Shown piece by piece: positions 39,152 through 48,307 of a stretch of DNA of 64,000 nucleotides. The notes under the pieces were generated by a model. It saw nothing but the letters and a program-made list of their open reading frames with translations, did no database searches and was not told the DNA's origin. The translations under genes were made by a program, and so were the position numbers. Within the stretch, counting starts at the first letter, position 1; every line of letters begins with the position of its first letter. Source of the stretch: an uncultured Burkholderiaceae bacterium. GTDB lineage: Bacteria; Pseudomonadota; Gammaproteobacteria; Burkholderiales; Burkholderiaceae_F. The DNA is taken from contig CALXQR010000002.1 in NCBI GenBank assembly GCA_944390675.1, positions 239,901 to 303,900 of the forward strand, read 5' to 3'.

Positions 39152-40135
39152 CTATTGATTTAAGAGTCTGGCGGTCACGGGCATTCCTAACCGCAGCAGC
39201 CCTTCGGGATCGGCAACAGTCAGACGCACTTCGTAGACAAGATTGGTGCGAATGGCTTCTGTCTGAACCGTTTTAGGCGTAAATTCCGCGACAGAAGAGA
39301 TAAATCCGACCGTGGCTTCAAAGGTTTTATCGGGGAAACTGTCCACGCTCACCGCCACCTTTTGCCCCATCGTGATGCGGCCTAAATTCGGCTCATCGAT
39401 ATAGACTCTTGCCCACAAGGGATTCATGAGAGCCATCTCATAGATCGGAGCGCTCGCGCCCACCATATCACCCGGTTCTTTGAGCCTTGTGCGGATCACG
39501 CCGTCATTCGGAGCAAAAAGCGAACAATTTTTGAGCGCCCGTTCGGCATCGGCCAATTGCGTTTGGGCTTGTTTGACGGTGGCTCGTGCCACTTCAATTT
39601 CTTCTGCGCGAGTGCCCGCTAAAAGCATCTCCAACATGCGCTTGGCTTCGTCGCGCGAAGCGCGATCGGCGCTCGCTTTGTAGCAGGCCTGATCACGCGC
39701 CAAAGCGCTTGAGGCTTTACCCATATCACGGTGGCGCTTGCAAGTTCGCTCAGAAAGCACGAGATTGGCTTCTGCAGCTTTAAGCCTCGCTTTAGCCACA
39801 TCGATTTCTTCAGCTCGGGTACCGGCAAGTAAGAGCGTGAGCTGCGCCTGAGCGACCCCTACTTGAGAGGCTGCCTGATCGCGCGCGATTTTGTAGCGCG
39901 TGTTATCCAGTTTTGCTACCAAGTCACCGGCTTTAACAGATGATCCCTCTTCAAAAAGCACGCTTTGCAGCCGCCCCGACTCTTCAAAAGCCAAGTCCAC
40001 CGTGCGCATATCGATGCTGCCGTAGAGCTTTAACGGTTCACGCTCGGCGGAAAATTGATGATAGGCAACGCCAAGACCGGCAACGATCACGGCCGCAGCC
40101 AGCAGAGAAAGGGACTTTTTACGATTTAAAGACAT
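39152..40135 (-). CDS. HlyD-family periplasmic adaptor subunit, YbhG-like
   Basis: A 327-residue membrane-anchored adaptor linking the exporter to the outer membrane. A signal anchor (KKSLSLLAAAVIVAGLGVAY) is followed by a lipoyl-like half and an alpha-hairpin. The hairpin contains two near-copies of LLAGTRAEEI(D/E)VA about 80 residues apart, then the second lipoyl half. I chose the ATG at 40135 because the reading from 40162 runs through the AT-rich operator-like repeats. It is the first gene of the exporter operon. Confidence 0.93.
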   Translation of the reverse strand: MSLNRKKSLSLLAAAVIVAGLGVAYHQFSAEREPLKLYGSIDMRTVDLAFEESGRLQSVLFEEGSSVKAGDLVAKLDNTRYKIARDQAASQVGVAQAQLTLLLAGTRAEEIDVAKARLKAAEANLVLSERTCKRHRDMGKASSALARDQACYKASADRASRDEAKRMLEMLLAGTRAEEIEVARATVKQAQTQLADAERALKNCSLFAPNDGVIRTRLKEPGDMVGASAPIYEMALMNPLWARVYIDEPNLGRITMGQKVAVSVDSFPDKTFEATVGFISSVAEFTPKTVQTEAIRTNLVYEVRLTVADPEGLLRLGMPVTARLLNQ

Positions 40136-40148
40136 GAGCACTTCTTTA

Positions 40149-40170
40149 AATTTAAATTTCAATTTAAATT
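40149..40170. promoter_or_regulatory. Twin AATTTAAATT palindromes upstream of the exporter operon
   Basis: Two identical 10-bp palindromes AATTTAAATT lie at 40149-40158 and 40161-40170, centres 12 bp apart, just upstream of the adaptor start. Their symmetry and place suggest binding sites for the TetR-type regulator encoded at the end of the operon. This is inference from position. Confidence 0.5.
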
Positions 40171-40180
40171 ATAGCTCTAA

Positions 40181-40217
40181 AAAAATCCTCGGACGTTTAA
40201 AACGCCGAGGATTTTTT
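40181..40217. terminator. Terminator of the rpsO-pnp transcript
   Basis: A 12-bp stem AAAAATCCTCGG/CCGAGGATTTTT, with an inner CGTTT/AAACG stem, is followed by T runs on both strands. On the minus strand it lies just after the pnp stop. Confidence 0.9.
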
Positions 40218-40234
40218 GCCTAAAGTTTTAGGAC

Positions 40235-42400
40235 TTATTGGGCGGCTTCTTCGGAAGCTTCAGCGGCAGCAGCGGGTGCCTCTTCCTTCTTTTCGTCTTC
40301 CAAGAGAGCCTTCATGGACAAGCGCACACGGCCCTTTTCATCGGCTTCGATCACCTTCACGCGAACGACTTGGCCTTCCTTCAGGTAGTCGGAAACGGCG
40401 TTGACGCGTTGGTTGGCGATTTGGCTGATGTGAAGCAAACCGTCCTTGCCCGGGAGCAACTGAACGATGGCGCCGAAATCGAGCAGGCGCGTCACCGTGC
40501 CTTCATAGATTTGGCCCTTTTCAATTTCAGCGGTAATTTCTTGGATGCGCTTTTGCGCGGCCAAGCCGGCTTCCGGATCCACCGAGGCGATCGTCACGCT
40601 GCCGTCGTCTTCGATGTTGATCGTTGCGCCCGTTTCTTCGGTGATGCCGCGAATCACAGCACCGCCCTTACCGATCACGTCACGGATCTTTTCCGGATTG
40701 ATCTTCATCGTGATCATGCGCGGAGCAAAGCGGGACAATTCCTTAGCACCGCCTGCGGCCTGCGTGCGCATTTCATTCAAAATGTGTTGACGGCCTTCGT
40801 GGGCTTGAGCCAAGGCAACCTGCATGATTTCCTTGTTGATGCCTTCGATCTTGATATCCATTTGCAAGGCGGTGACACCGTTTTCGGTACCGGCCACCTT
40901 GAAGTCCATATCGCCCAAGTGGTCTTCGTCACCCAAAATGTCGGTGAGAACAGCAAACTTGTTGCCTTCCTTGATAAGACCCATGGCAACGCCAGCCACG
41001 TAGTCCTTCATCGGGACACCGGCGTCCATCAAGGACAAGCAGCCGCCGCAGACGCTAGCCATCGAAGAAGAGCCGTTCGATTCGCAGATTTCAGAGACCA
41101 CGCGGATCGTGTATTGGAAATCTTCTTCAGAGGGCAACACAGCGGTCAAAGCGCGCTTAGCCAAACGGCCGTGGCCGATTTCGCGGCGCTTGGGGCTGCC
41201 CACGCGGCCCGTTTCGCCGGTGGCAAACGGGGGCATGTTGTAGTGCAGCATAAAGCGTTCATGCGTTTCGCCCAACAAACCGTCAACGATTTGTTCGTCT
41301 TGCTTCGTACCCAACGTCGTGATGACCAAAGCTTGGGTTTCACCACGGGTAAACAAAGCGGAACCGTGGGTGCGCGGAAGCACACCTTGGCGGATTTCGA
41401 TCGGGCGCACGGTCTTCGTGTCGCGGCCGTCGATACGCGGTTCGCCATTCAAAATCTTGGAGCGGACAAGCTTGGCTTCCATTTCGAAAAGGATGCCGGC
41501 CACTTCGTTGGGATCAACAGCGTTGTCGCCCGAGAAGCGTTCGTCCTTGGCCAATTCTTCATCGACCATGGCATAGACTTCACGCAACTTGTCATTGCGG
41601 GCTTGCTTGCTGCGGATGGAATAAGCTTCCTTCAAACCGGCATCGGCCAATTCGGCGATACGGGCGATCAATTCTTCGTTCTTCGGAGCAGGCTGCCAAT
41701 CCCAAGCGGGCTTGCCGGCTTCTTCAACCAATTCGTTGATGGCGTTGATGGCCACTTGCTGTTGTTCATGACCGAACATCACAGCGTTGAGCATCACGTC
41801 TTCGGGCAAGCAATCGGCTTCGGATTCAACCATGAGCACGGCGCGTTCGGTGCCGCTCACCACCAAATCCAAACGGCTGTCCTTCATTTGCGACAGTTTC
41901 GGGTTGCAAACGAATTCGCCGTTGATGTAGCCCACGCGGCAGGCGCCGATCGGGCCGTTAAACGGAATGCCGGAAATAGACAACGCGGCAGAAGCGCCCA
42001 ACATGGACGGAATATCGGGATCGACTTCCGGATCCACGGACAAAACGTGAATGATCACTTGAACTTCATTGAAGAAGCCCTCCGGGAAGAGCGGGCGAAT
42101 CGGACGGTCGATCAAACGGCTCGTCAACGTTTCCTTTTCGCTCGGGCGGCCTTCACGCTTAAAGAACCCGCCGGGGATCTTACCTGCGGCATAGGTCTTT
42201 TCAATGTAGTCAACGGTCAGCGGGAAAAAGTCCTGACCGGGCTTGGTTTCTTTCTTGGCAACAACGGTGGCCAAAACAACCGTATCGTCCATTTGGCAAA
42301 TCACGGCGCCGGAGGCTTGACGGGCAATTTCACCGGTGGTGAAGGTCACGTCATGGTCGCCGAAGCGGAAAGACTTGCTCACTTTATTAAACATCGTCAT
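40235..42400 (-). CDS. pnp: Polyribonucleotide nucleotidyltransferase
   Basis: A 3'-to-5' phosphorolytic exoribonuclease and RNA degradosome component. The 721-residue protein has two RNase PH domains (about 1-230 and 325-545), then a KH domain ([20 protein letters not shown]) and an S1 domain ([20 protein letters not shown]). It ends in a Glu/Ala-rich tail. AAGGAAG precedes the ATG at 42400. It follows rpsO across a 200-bp spacer with a long hairpin, the classical rpsO-pnp arrangement, where RNase III processing and autoregulation are known in E. coli. Confidence 0.98.
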   Translation of the reverse strand: MTMFNKVSKSFRFGDHDVTFTTGEIARQASGAVICQMDDTVVLATVVAKKETKPGQDFFPLTVDYIEKTYAAGKIPGGFFKREGRPSEKETLTSRLIDRPIRPLFPEGFFNEVQVIIHVLSVDPEVDPDIPSMLGASAALSISGIPFNGPIGACRVGYINGEFVCNPKLSQMKDSRLDLVVSGTERAVLMVESEADCLPEDVMLNAVMFGHEQQQVAINAINELVEEAGKPAWDWQPAPKNEELIARIAELADAGLKEAYSIRSKQARNDKLREVYAMVDEELAKDERFSGDNAVDPNEVAGILFEMEAKLVRSKILNGEPRIDGRDTKTVRPIEIRQGVLPRTHGSALFTRGETQALVITTLGTKQDEQIVDGLLGETHERFMLHYNMPPFATGETGRVGSPKRREIGHGRLAKRALTAVLPSEEDFQYTIRVVSEICESNGSSSMASVCGGCLSLMDAGVPMKDYVAGVAMGLIKEGNKFAVLTDILGDEDHLGDMDFKVAGTENGVTALQMDIKIEGINKEIMQVALAQAHEGRQHILNEMRTQAAGGAKELSRFAPRMITMKINPEKIRDVIGKGGAVIRGITEETGATINIEDDGSVTIASVDPEAGLAAQKRIQEITAEIEKGQIYEGTVTRLLDFGAIVQLLPGKDGLLHISQIANQRVNAVSDYLKEGQVVRVKVIEADEKGRVRLSMKALLEDEKKEEAPAAAAEASEEAAQ

Positions 42401-42552
42401 TTCGTTTCTTCCTTATCAAAAGGGAAAAAGACGTGTTTTCGATACGCTGCGGTGTGAATGCTCCGTTTTTCATCGGGCTTCGAAGCCCTCACATCGCAAC
42501 GCACAAACCGAAAACAAAAACGTCGTCTTCTCCCTAAACCTAAAAAACTTAC

Positions 42553-42583
42553 CAAAAGCGACCTGTCTGGCAGGTCGCTTTTG
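42553..42583 (-). terminator. rpsO-pnp intercistronic hairpin
   Basis: A perfect 13-bp stem CAAAAGCGACCTG/CAGGTCGCTTTTG with a 5-nt loop lies 16 bp after rpsO. A weak T run follows on the minus strand, so it is a leaky terminator or a processing site as in the E. coli operon. Confidence 0.8.
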
Positions 42584-42599
42584 AAAAAGTTGTCTCGAA

Positions 42600-42869
42600 T
42601 TACTTACGCAAATTCAATTCGGTGATGAGCTTGCGGTAAGCGTCCAAATCGGTGCGCTTCAAGTAGTCAAGCAACTTGCGGCGGCGGGACACCATCTTCA
42701 ACAAACCGCGGCGGGAGTGATGATCCTTGGCGTGTTCCTTGAAGTGCGGGGTCAATTCATTGATGCGGGCGGTCAACAAAGCCACTTGGACTTCGGGAGA
42801 ACCCGTGTCGCCTTCCTTGCGTTGGAACTTGGCAACGATTTCAGACTTTTTGATATCTTGAACAGACAT
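42600..42869 (-). CDS. rpsO: 30S ribosomal protein S15
   Basis: Early-binding small-subunit protein that contacts the central domain of 16S rRNA. The 89-residue protein is the usual length and shows the conserved [17 protein letters not shown] and [20 protein letters not shown] segments. The start is the ATG at 42869; a longer in-frame reading upstream has no homology. A leader hairpin ACGTGG/CCACGT at about 42902-42921 lies upstream and could take part in S15 autoregulation. Confidence 0.97.
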   Translation of the reverse strand: MSVQDIKKSEIVAKFQRKEGDTGSPEVQVALLTARINELTPHFKEHAKDHHSRRGLLKMVSRRRKLLDYLKRTDLDAYRKLITELNLRK

Positions 42870-42933
42870 TTTTCTAACCTTATAAAAAATTAAACAAGCG
42901 AACGTGGAAGTTAGGCCACGTCGTGAAAGACCG

Positions 42934-42973
42934 CTATTGTACTCGAAATAAAAAAGTTTTTCGAGCGCAATAG
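42934..42973. terminator. Two-part hairpin between orn and rpsO
   Basis: CTATTG/CAATAG outside and CTCGAAA/TTTCGAG inside form an interrupted 13-bp stem. On the minus strand it lies after orn and upstream of rpsO and probably ends the orn transcript. Confidence 0.6.
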
Positions 42974-43000
42974 AGGAATTTTTCAACTTTTTTCAAGCAC

Positions 43001-43570
43001 CTAGCACTTCATTAAATGTTGGCGATAGTGCTTGAGCTCATCGATGCTTTCCAAAATGTCAGAAAGCGCCTCGTGCTTGGTGCTCTTTTTAAAACTGTTG
43101 GGAACAGCGGGCGCCCAGCGGCGAGCCAATTCTTTAAATGTCGAAACATCAATGTTGCGGTAGTGGAAATAGTTTTCCAAGCGAGGCATCCAGCGAGCCA
43201 TGAAGCGTCTGTCCTGACCGATGGAGTTGCCGCACATGGGGCTTTTGCCTTCAGGGACAAAACGGGCGAATTCGGCAAGCAGAATGTCCGTGGCTTTTTC
43301 CTCATCAATGTCGGAAGCGAGCACGCGGTCAATGAGACCCGAGCGGCCATGGGTTTCCGTGTTCCAAGCGTCCATCGCGCCCATCACGCGCGCGCTCTGA
43401 TGCACGGCGATCACCGGGCACTCGTGGATCACATTGAGCTGCGCGTCGGTGATAACCGCGGCCACTTCGATCACACGATTGACCTCCGGCTGCAGACCCG
43501 TCATTTCCATATCCACCCAAATTAAATTGTCCGCACTAAAGAGCGGATCTTTTTGCAACTGCGTCGCCAT
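43001..43570 (-). CDS. orn: Oligoribonuclease
   Basis: A DEDD-family 3'-to-5' exonuclease that degrades dinucleotides, including pGpG from cyclic di-GMP breakdown. The metal ligands appear in [10 protein letters not shown] (Asp, Glu), in [15 protein letters not shown] (Asp), and in the C-terminal [13 protein letters not shown] (His, Asp). The 189 residues match the family. It diverges from the M48-like gene, and the block orn, M48-like protein, rsgA is a recognised betaproteobacterial neighbourhood. Confidence 0.97.
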   Translation of the reverse strand: MATQLQKDPLFSADNLIWVDMEMTGLQPEVNRVIEVAAVITDAQLNVIHECPVIAVHQSARVMGAMDAWNTETHGRSGLIDRVLASDIDEEKATDILLAEFARFVPEGKSPMCGNSIGQDRRFMARWMPRLENYFHYRNIDVSTFKELARRWAPAVPNSFKKSTKHEALSDILESIDELKHYRQHLMKC

Positions 43571-43636
43571 TTTATATGCTAAATCCTCTAAAATGAGCCG
43601 TTTAGAAACGATATTGTCTCATAAATAAACAAACCC

Positions 43637-45322
43637 ATGACTTTTACTTTTGCCCAAGTTTTCTTGGCCGCACTGTGCTTTTATTTTCTTGTGCACAGTC
43701 TCACCTGCCTGGCCGAGATCATACACCTCAGGCGCACGATCAACGCGGTGCCCGAACCCTTGCGCAAAAAGATCACACTCGCTCAGCATCAAAAAGCCGC
43801 CCATTACGATATTGCCCGCACCAAACTCAATTGGCTGGAAGTCACCGTCACAACAGCGCTTATTGTCTATCTCACCGCAGGCAACGGAATTAACAATATT
43901 TCCGACTGGCTCATGGGCATGGTGGGCGACCAGTTCGCTTTTCACTGGATGCTGCCCGCCTCAATCGGTCTCATTTTTGTTTTATTTGACCTGCCTTTTT
44001 GCTGGTACAAAGAGTTTCGGTTAAAGGAAGCCTACGGCTACACACGCGAAGCTTCCGCTCGTTGGGTTAAAAAATATGTTCTCAACACCCTCTTGGGCTG
44101 GGTCGCCGTTTTACCCGTGCTTTGGATCGGATTATTTCTGTGGCAGGAAAGCGGTGCCATGTGGTGGATTTACGGTTGGGTGATTTTCTGCTTCTATTTA
44201 ATATTCTCACTCGATCTCTACCATAGGCTCACTTATTTCTTTAAACCTTCGCGCGCCAAACCGACTGACAACGCTCAGCTGCGTGAACTGATTGATTCGC
44301 TTGGCAAAAACGCAGGTCTCCATATCACCGATGTGCGCGTAGCCAAAGCCCGCGATGACGCGCTGCTTCCGCCTGCCTTTGCCTTTGGCCACAAAAATAA
44401 TGTGCGGCTTTTCTTTCGCAGAGATATCTACGAGCGCTTGAGCCCCGCCAGCCTTCAGGCCATTGCCGCACACGCACTTGCGCGCAATTCGAGCCACATG
44501 TATCTGCAGGCCTGGCTCATCTGCGCGGCAGCAGGTTTCATTGTTTTCGCATTCTTAGCTTGGTTTGCACCGCAATCGTGGTTCTTGGATGAAATCGGAC
44601 TTCGCGTGTACGGCCCCGGCCCCTACTATGGCTCGGTGCTCACTTTTGCGATTGTCGCCCTGCCGGTGCTCCTTTTCCCCTTCAGGCTGCCGCTTGACGC
44701 TTTCCTGCGTCATTTGATTTTTGCATCCGACACCTTCGCGATGAAGCACACGGGGCTCAAAAGCACAGTCAACGCTTTAATTGAATTGATTCCCGCGCCG
44801 ATGAGACACTCAAGCGTCACGCTCGGCTTTTTCGATTTGCTCTTTTCCCATGAGCCCAGCCTCATGGCTCGAATCACAAAGGTTCAGCACAATTACGCCG
44901 AATTTGAAGAAAAGCGTCGGCACGCCGCCAAACGCGCTGAATCCCTTCAGGTGAAGCAGCAGCTAGAAAATGTCACGGCCGCGCTAAATACTCTTGAAAA
45001 AGAAAACGCGCAGGAAAACACTGTTGCGGTAGCCAGTGCAGAAAAAGAAATTCATTCGACCGACAACCTTGAGCTCGCGTCCCAAAGAACACCAGAGAGC
45101 ACAACAGAAGCATCCGCTCAAAGTTGGGAAGTCATCGAAGCACCTGAAAGCGCTCAAACGAGCGATCGCACAGCCGCCGACAACGCTGAAATGCCCGCTC
45201 AGGTCAGCGCAACAGAAGAGAAAGCCGCTTCCGCCCCTCTGACGAGGCGGCAACGTGCGCTTAAAATCATGGCGCAGCGTCAACGAGAACTTTTTGAAAA
45301 AACACAACGTCATGGCCGATAA
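43637..45322 (+). CDS. M48 (Ste24/CAAX-protease-like) membrane protein lacking the zinc motif
   Basis: A 561-residue inner-membrane protein with seven or so hydrophobic segments and the overall layout of bacterial Ste24-type M48 metallopeptidases, in the expected place between orn and rsgA. The catalytic HExxH region, expected as AHELGH, reads AIAAHALARNSSHM, so the catalytic Glu is Ala and the second zinc His is Arg. The downstream zinc Glu, expected in ExxAD, is replaced in LIFASDTFAM. All three changes point to a non-proteolytic homologue. The C-terminal 120 residues are a Glu/Ala/Gln-rich cytoplasmic tail. The reading frame is intact. It overlaps rsgA by 11 bp. Confidence 0.8.
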   Translation: MTFTFAQVFLAALCFYFLVHSLTCLAEIIHLRRTINAVPEPLRKKITLAQHQKAAHYDIARTKLNWLEVTVTTALIVYLTAGNGINNISDWLMGMVGDQFAFHWMLPASIGLIFVLFDLPFCWYKEFRLKEAYGYTREASARWVKKYVLNTLLGWVAVLPVLWIGLFLWQESGAMWWIYGWVIFCFYLIFSLDLYHRLTYFFKPSRAKPTDNAQLRELIDSLGKNAGLHITDVRVAKARDDALLPPAFAFGHKNNVRLFFRRDIYERLSPASLQAIAAHALARNSSHMYLQAWLICAAAGFIVFAFLAWFAPQSWFLDEIGLRVYGPGPYYGSVLTFAIVALPVLLFPFRLPLDAFLRHLIFASDTFAMKHTGLKSTVNALIELIPAPMRHSSVTLGFFDLLFSHEPSLMARITKVQHNYAEFEEKRRHAAKRAESLQVKQQLENVTAALNTLEKENAQENTVAVASAEKEIHSTDNLELASQRTPESTTEASAQSWEVIEAPESAQTSDRTAADNAEMPAQVSATEEKAASAPLTRRQRALKIMAQRQRELFEKTQRHGR

Positions 45323-46235
45323 AGTCACCCGAGTTCACGATCAATTTCACGCGCAAGTGGTTTCCTGCCACGGCAGACATCACTTTGTCCGTGACGAGAG
45401 CGGCAAACTCTATGAAGCGCGCCGTCGGGGCAAAAAAGGCGACGTGGTAGTGGGCGACGAGGTGCTTTGTTCAGCTGTTTATGACAACACCGCCGCCATT
45501 GACGCAATTAACGAACGCTCAAGTCTCATTTTCCGTCAGGATGAATGGCGCACAAAGACCCTTGCTTCCAATATTGATTCATTGGTGATTGTTTACGCTT
45601 CTCACCCACGCTTTAATCCGTGGTTTGTATGGAAGGCGCTTTTAGCGGCTCATGCCGCAGGTGTCCGTCCGGTCATCATTCGCAATAAAACCGATATCAC
45701 AGAAGGTGCAGAAGACGCCGAACGCTTTTTAGAGTCTCTTAAAACGCTCGGCTACGAAACCCATGCGTTAAGCGCCGAGCGAGCTGATAAAGAAACGTTA
45801 ACTGAACTCGATAACATTTTTAATAACCACCGCTCGCTTCTGGTCGGACAGTCCGGCATGGGCAAGTCCACGATTCTGAATCTCCTTGTGAACGACGCAA
45901 ACGCCAAAACACAGGCCTATTCAGAAGCACTCAATCTCGGCCGCCAAACCACAACGGTCACCACGCTCTACGATTTGGACCGCGCGCCGGGCTTCGTCAT
46001 TGATTCGCCGGGCTTTCAAGAGTTTGGCTTAGCGCACCTGAAAGCATCTGACGTGATTGCCGCGATGCCCGATATCGCCTCGCACACGGGCGGCTGCCGA
46101 TTCGCCAACTGCCGTCACCTGAAGGAACCCGGCTGCTCCGTGAAAGAAGCGGTCGAAGCAGGACAAATTTCTCTCGAACGCTACGAGTTTTACTGCGCCG
46201 TAATCGCCTCTTTAGACAAGCAACCCTCCTGGTAA
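45312..46235 (+). CDS. rsgA: Ribosome small-subunit-dependent GTPase A
   Basis: A circularly permuted GTPase that checks late 30S assembly. An N-terminal OB fold is followed by permuted G motifs: G4 RNKTD, then G1 GQSGMGKST, then G3 DSPGFQEFG. A C-terminal zinc site follows (CRFANCRHLKEPGC). At 307 residues it is normal. The ATG at 45312 overlaps the end of the M48-like gene; an upstream in-frame ATG at 45255 lies inside that gene. Confidence 0.96.
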   Translation: MADKVTRVHDQFHAQVVSCHGRHHFVRDESGKLYEARRRGKKGDVVVGDEVLCSAVYDNTAAIDAINERSSLIFRQDEWRTKTLASNIDSLVIVYASHPRFNPWFVWKALLAAHAAGVRPVIIRNKTDITEGAEDAERFLESLKTLGYETHALSAERADKETLTELDNIFNNHRSLLVGQSGMGKSTILNLLVNDANAKTQAYSEALNLGRQTTTVTTLYDLDRAPGFVIDSPGFQEFGLAHLKASDVIAAMPDIASHTGGCRFANCRHLKEPGCSVKEAVEAGQISLERYEFYCAVIASLDKQPSW

Positions 46236-46341
46236 TGTCTGCAAAAACCGTCTCATTTTTGTCTAACCTCATAATTTTTTGTTGATTTTCGGTACAATGG
46301 GCCGACTTTTTTTGCCCAAGAAAGATAACGACTCAAAGATT

Positions 46342-47670
46342 ATGACCACGCTTCAAAAGCCGAAAATGACGTGCCTGCAGCTCACGATGGCCGTGATGCT
46401 CAACATGCTGGGTTCTTCCATCATCCTGATGCCGACCAAGTTGGCCGAAGTGGGCACACAGTCCATTCTCGCTTGGCTTGTTACCATCAGCGGCGCCACC
46501 GCGATCGCCTACACATTTGCCAAATGCGGCATGTTCAGCCGCAAAAGCGGCGGCCTTGGCGGCTACGCCTCCTACGCTTTCGGTAAATCCGGCAGCTTCA
46601 TCGCCAATTTCAGCTACGGGGTCTCGCTCATCATCGCCAACCTCACGATTGCGATTTCCATTGTGGGCTACGTGATGGTACTCTTTGAGTGGAGTCTCAC
46701 GCCTCTGGAAATGGGACTTGCGAGCATCGCTGTCATTTGGCTTTGCAGCCTGCCCAACATTGGCGGCGCGCGTTTTATCGGGTCGCTGTCGCACTTTTCC
46801 AACTACGGCATTCTCATCCCGATTTTGATTTTGACGGTCATCGGCTGGAATTGGTTCTCGGTTGACCGCTATGTTGAAGCGTGGAATCCGCAAAACCTCA
46901 CGCCTTTTGAAGGACTCTCGGCCGCTATCTCCATGACGCTTTGGGGCTTTTTGGGGCTGGAGACCGCGTGCGCAAATTCTGAAGCGGTTGAAAATCCGGA
47001 AAAATCGGTTCCGCGCGCCATGGTGCTCGCAACGATCGGCGCGGGTCTTGTCTACATTCTTGCCAACAATATCAGTTTCGGCATTGTCGATAACGCTGTG
47101 CTTTCTCGCTCCACCGCCCCCTTCGGGCTCGTCTTTGCAACGATGTTCTCGCCTGAAGTGGGTAAATTCATCATGGCGTTGATGGCGCTTGCCTGCGCGG
47201 GCTGCTTGACGAGTTGGCAATTTACGATCGCTGAGGTTTTCCGCGTCTCTGCGCGCGAAGGGTATTTCCCGAAAATTTTCGCCAAAGTCTCGCGCTTAAA
47301 TGTCCCGATCATAGGCATCGTGATCATTTTGATTTTGCAGTCGTTAGCGGCCCTTCTCACGGTTGATCCGCGCCTTGAGCAGCAGTTCTACATTCTCAAA
47401 GACTTGGCGGTTGTCACAAACCTCGTGCCTTACCTGCTTGCCTTTGCGGCTGTGAATGTCATTTTGCACCGCGAGCCCGCGGATCCGAAGATCGCAAGAC
47501 GCACGACGATTGTCGCCTCCTTCGCTTCAGCCTATTCGCTTTACGCACTCTACGCCTGCGGCCCGCAGGCCATGATGTGGGGCGCGCTTGCCACCTTTGT
47601 GGGCGTGTGGCTCTACGGCTACGCCGCCAAATCCTTAGAAAAGAAAGGCCAATTGAGAGGCCAAGAATGA
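46342..47670 (+). CDS. potE: Putrescine/ornithine antiporter PotE
   Basis: A 442-residue APC-family transporter with 12 membrane segments, very similar to E. coli PotE. Shared stretches include PTKLAEVGTQSILAWLVT, FAKCGMFSRKSGG and SWQFTIAEVF. PotE exchanges ornithine for putrescine or imports putrescine. In enterobacteria it is paired with the ornithine decarboxylase SpeF, which is not present here. I chose the ATG at 46342, matching the E. coli N-terminus; a longer in-frame start at 46279 has no support. Confidence 0.92.
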   Translation: MTTLQKPKMTCLQLTMAVMLNMLGSSIILMPTKLAEVGTQSILAWLVTISGATAIAYTFAKCGMFSRKSGGLGGYASYAFGKSGSFIANFSYGVSLIIANLTIAISIVGYVMVLFEWSLTPLEMGLASIAVIWLCSLPNIGGARFIGSLSHFSNYGILIPILILTVIGWNWFSVDRYVEAWNPQNLTPFEGLSAAISMTLWGFLGLETACANSEAVENPEKSVPRAMVLATIGAGLVYILANNISFGIVDNAVLSRSTAPFGLVFATMFSPEVGKFIMALMALACAGCLTSWQFTIAEVFRVSAREGYFPKIFAKVSRLNVPIIGIVIILILQSLAALLTVDPRLEQQFYILKDLAVVTNLVPYLLAFAAVNVILHREPADPKIARRTTIVASFASAYSLYALYACGPQAMMWGALATFVGVWLYGYAAKSLEKKGQLRGQE

Positions 47671-47674
47671 CAAA

Positions 47675-47721
47675 AGGCGCGGAACTTTCCGCGCCTCTTG
47701 AAGTGTTTCAGACGAAACACT
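47675..47721. terminator. Tandem hairpins between potE and rplS
   Basis: AGGCGCGGAA/TTCCGCGCCT (47675-47696) and AGTGTTTC/GAAACACT with an AGAC loop (47702-47721) lie between convergent genes. On the minus strand the first is followed by TTTTG, so it ends rplS; potE may use the same pair. Confidence 0.75.
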
Positions 47722-47751
47722 GAAAACCGGTATTGTCGGATTTTTCCCGAA

Positions 47752-48114
47752 TTACTTCGAGAGCTTTTCCTTAATACGAGCAGCCTTACCGGAGCGATCA
47801 CGCAAGTAGTAGAGCTTGGCACGGCGAACATCACCGCGACGCTTCACTTCGATGCTGGCGATCGTCGGAGCGTAGAGTTGGAACGTACGTTCAACACCTT
47901 CACCGCTGGAGATCTTGCGAACGATGAAGGAGGAGTTCAAACCGCGGTTGCGGCGAGCGATCACAACACCTTCGTAAGCTTGGACGCGCTTGCGGGAACC
48001 TTCAACGACGTTCACGTTCACCACAACCGTGTCACCGGCAGCGAATTCAGGATAGGTCTTGCCAGCGGTCACGCGGGCGAGTTCTTCTTGTTCCAACGTT
48101 TGGATAAGATTCAT
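47752..48114 (-). CDS. rplS: 50S ribosomal protein L19
   Basis: A 120-residue large-subunit protein at the interface with the small subunit. [20 protein letters not shown] and [16 protein letters not shown] are the conserved start and end. The ATG at 48114 has GGAG upstream; the longer in-frame reading has no homology. It follows trmD by 190 bp, across a strong terminator, so it needs its own promoter. Confidence 0.97.
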   Translation of the reverse strand: MNLIQTLEQEELARVTAGKTYPEFAAGDTVVVNVNVVEGSRKRVQAYEGVVIARRNRGLNSSFIVRKISSGEGVERTFQLYAPTIASIEVKRRGDVRRAKLYYLRDRSGKAARIKEKLSK

Positions 48115-48208
48115 TTTTTTCTCCAAAACCATCATCATGTGGTCTGCGATCGGATCAAATTGTCCGCGCATCGTCACCACCGATAGGATGGGTTTTAATT
48201 AAACAAAA

Positions 48209-48237
48209 GTCTTTCCGTTTGCTTTTAACGGAAAGAC
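48209..48237 (-). terminator. Terminator after trmD
   Basis: An 11-bp stem GTCTTTCCGTT/AACGGAAAGAC with a 7-nt loop is followed on the minus strand by TTTTGTTT. It separates trmD, at the end of the isc transcript, from rplS. Confidence 0.85.
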
Positions 48238-48307
48238 CGCAATTGTATAGCAAGATAAGTTTTTTTGCACGCCTTTTAGGGAAAATATTTTTCAAACTTT
48301 TCAAGGA

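Noticed and set aside
40238..42457. A 739-codon open frame on the plus strand opposite pnp
   Set aside because: It mirrors the codon structure of pnp, has no ribosome site or recognisable domain, and pnp is unquestionably the gene. Other long antisense frames (opposite parC, ftsK and lysS) were rejected for the same reason.
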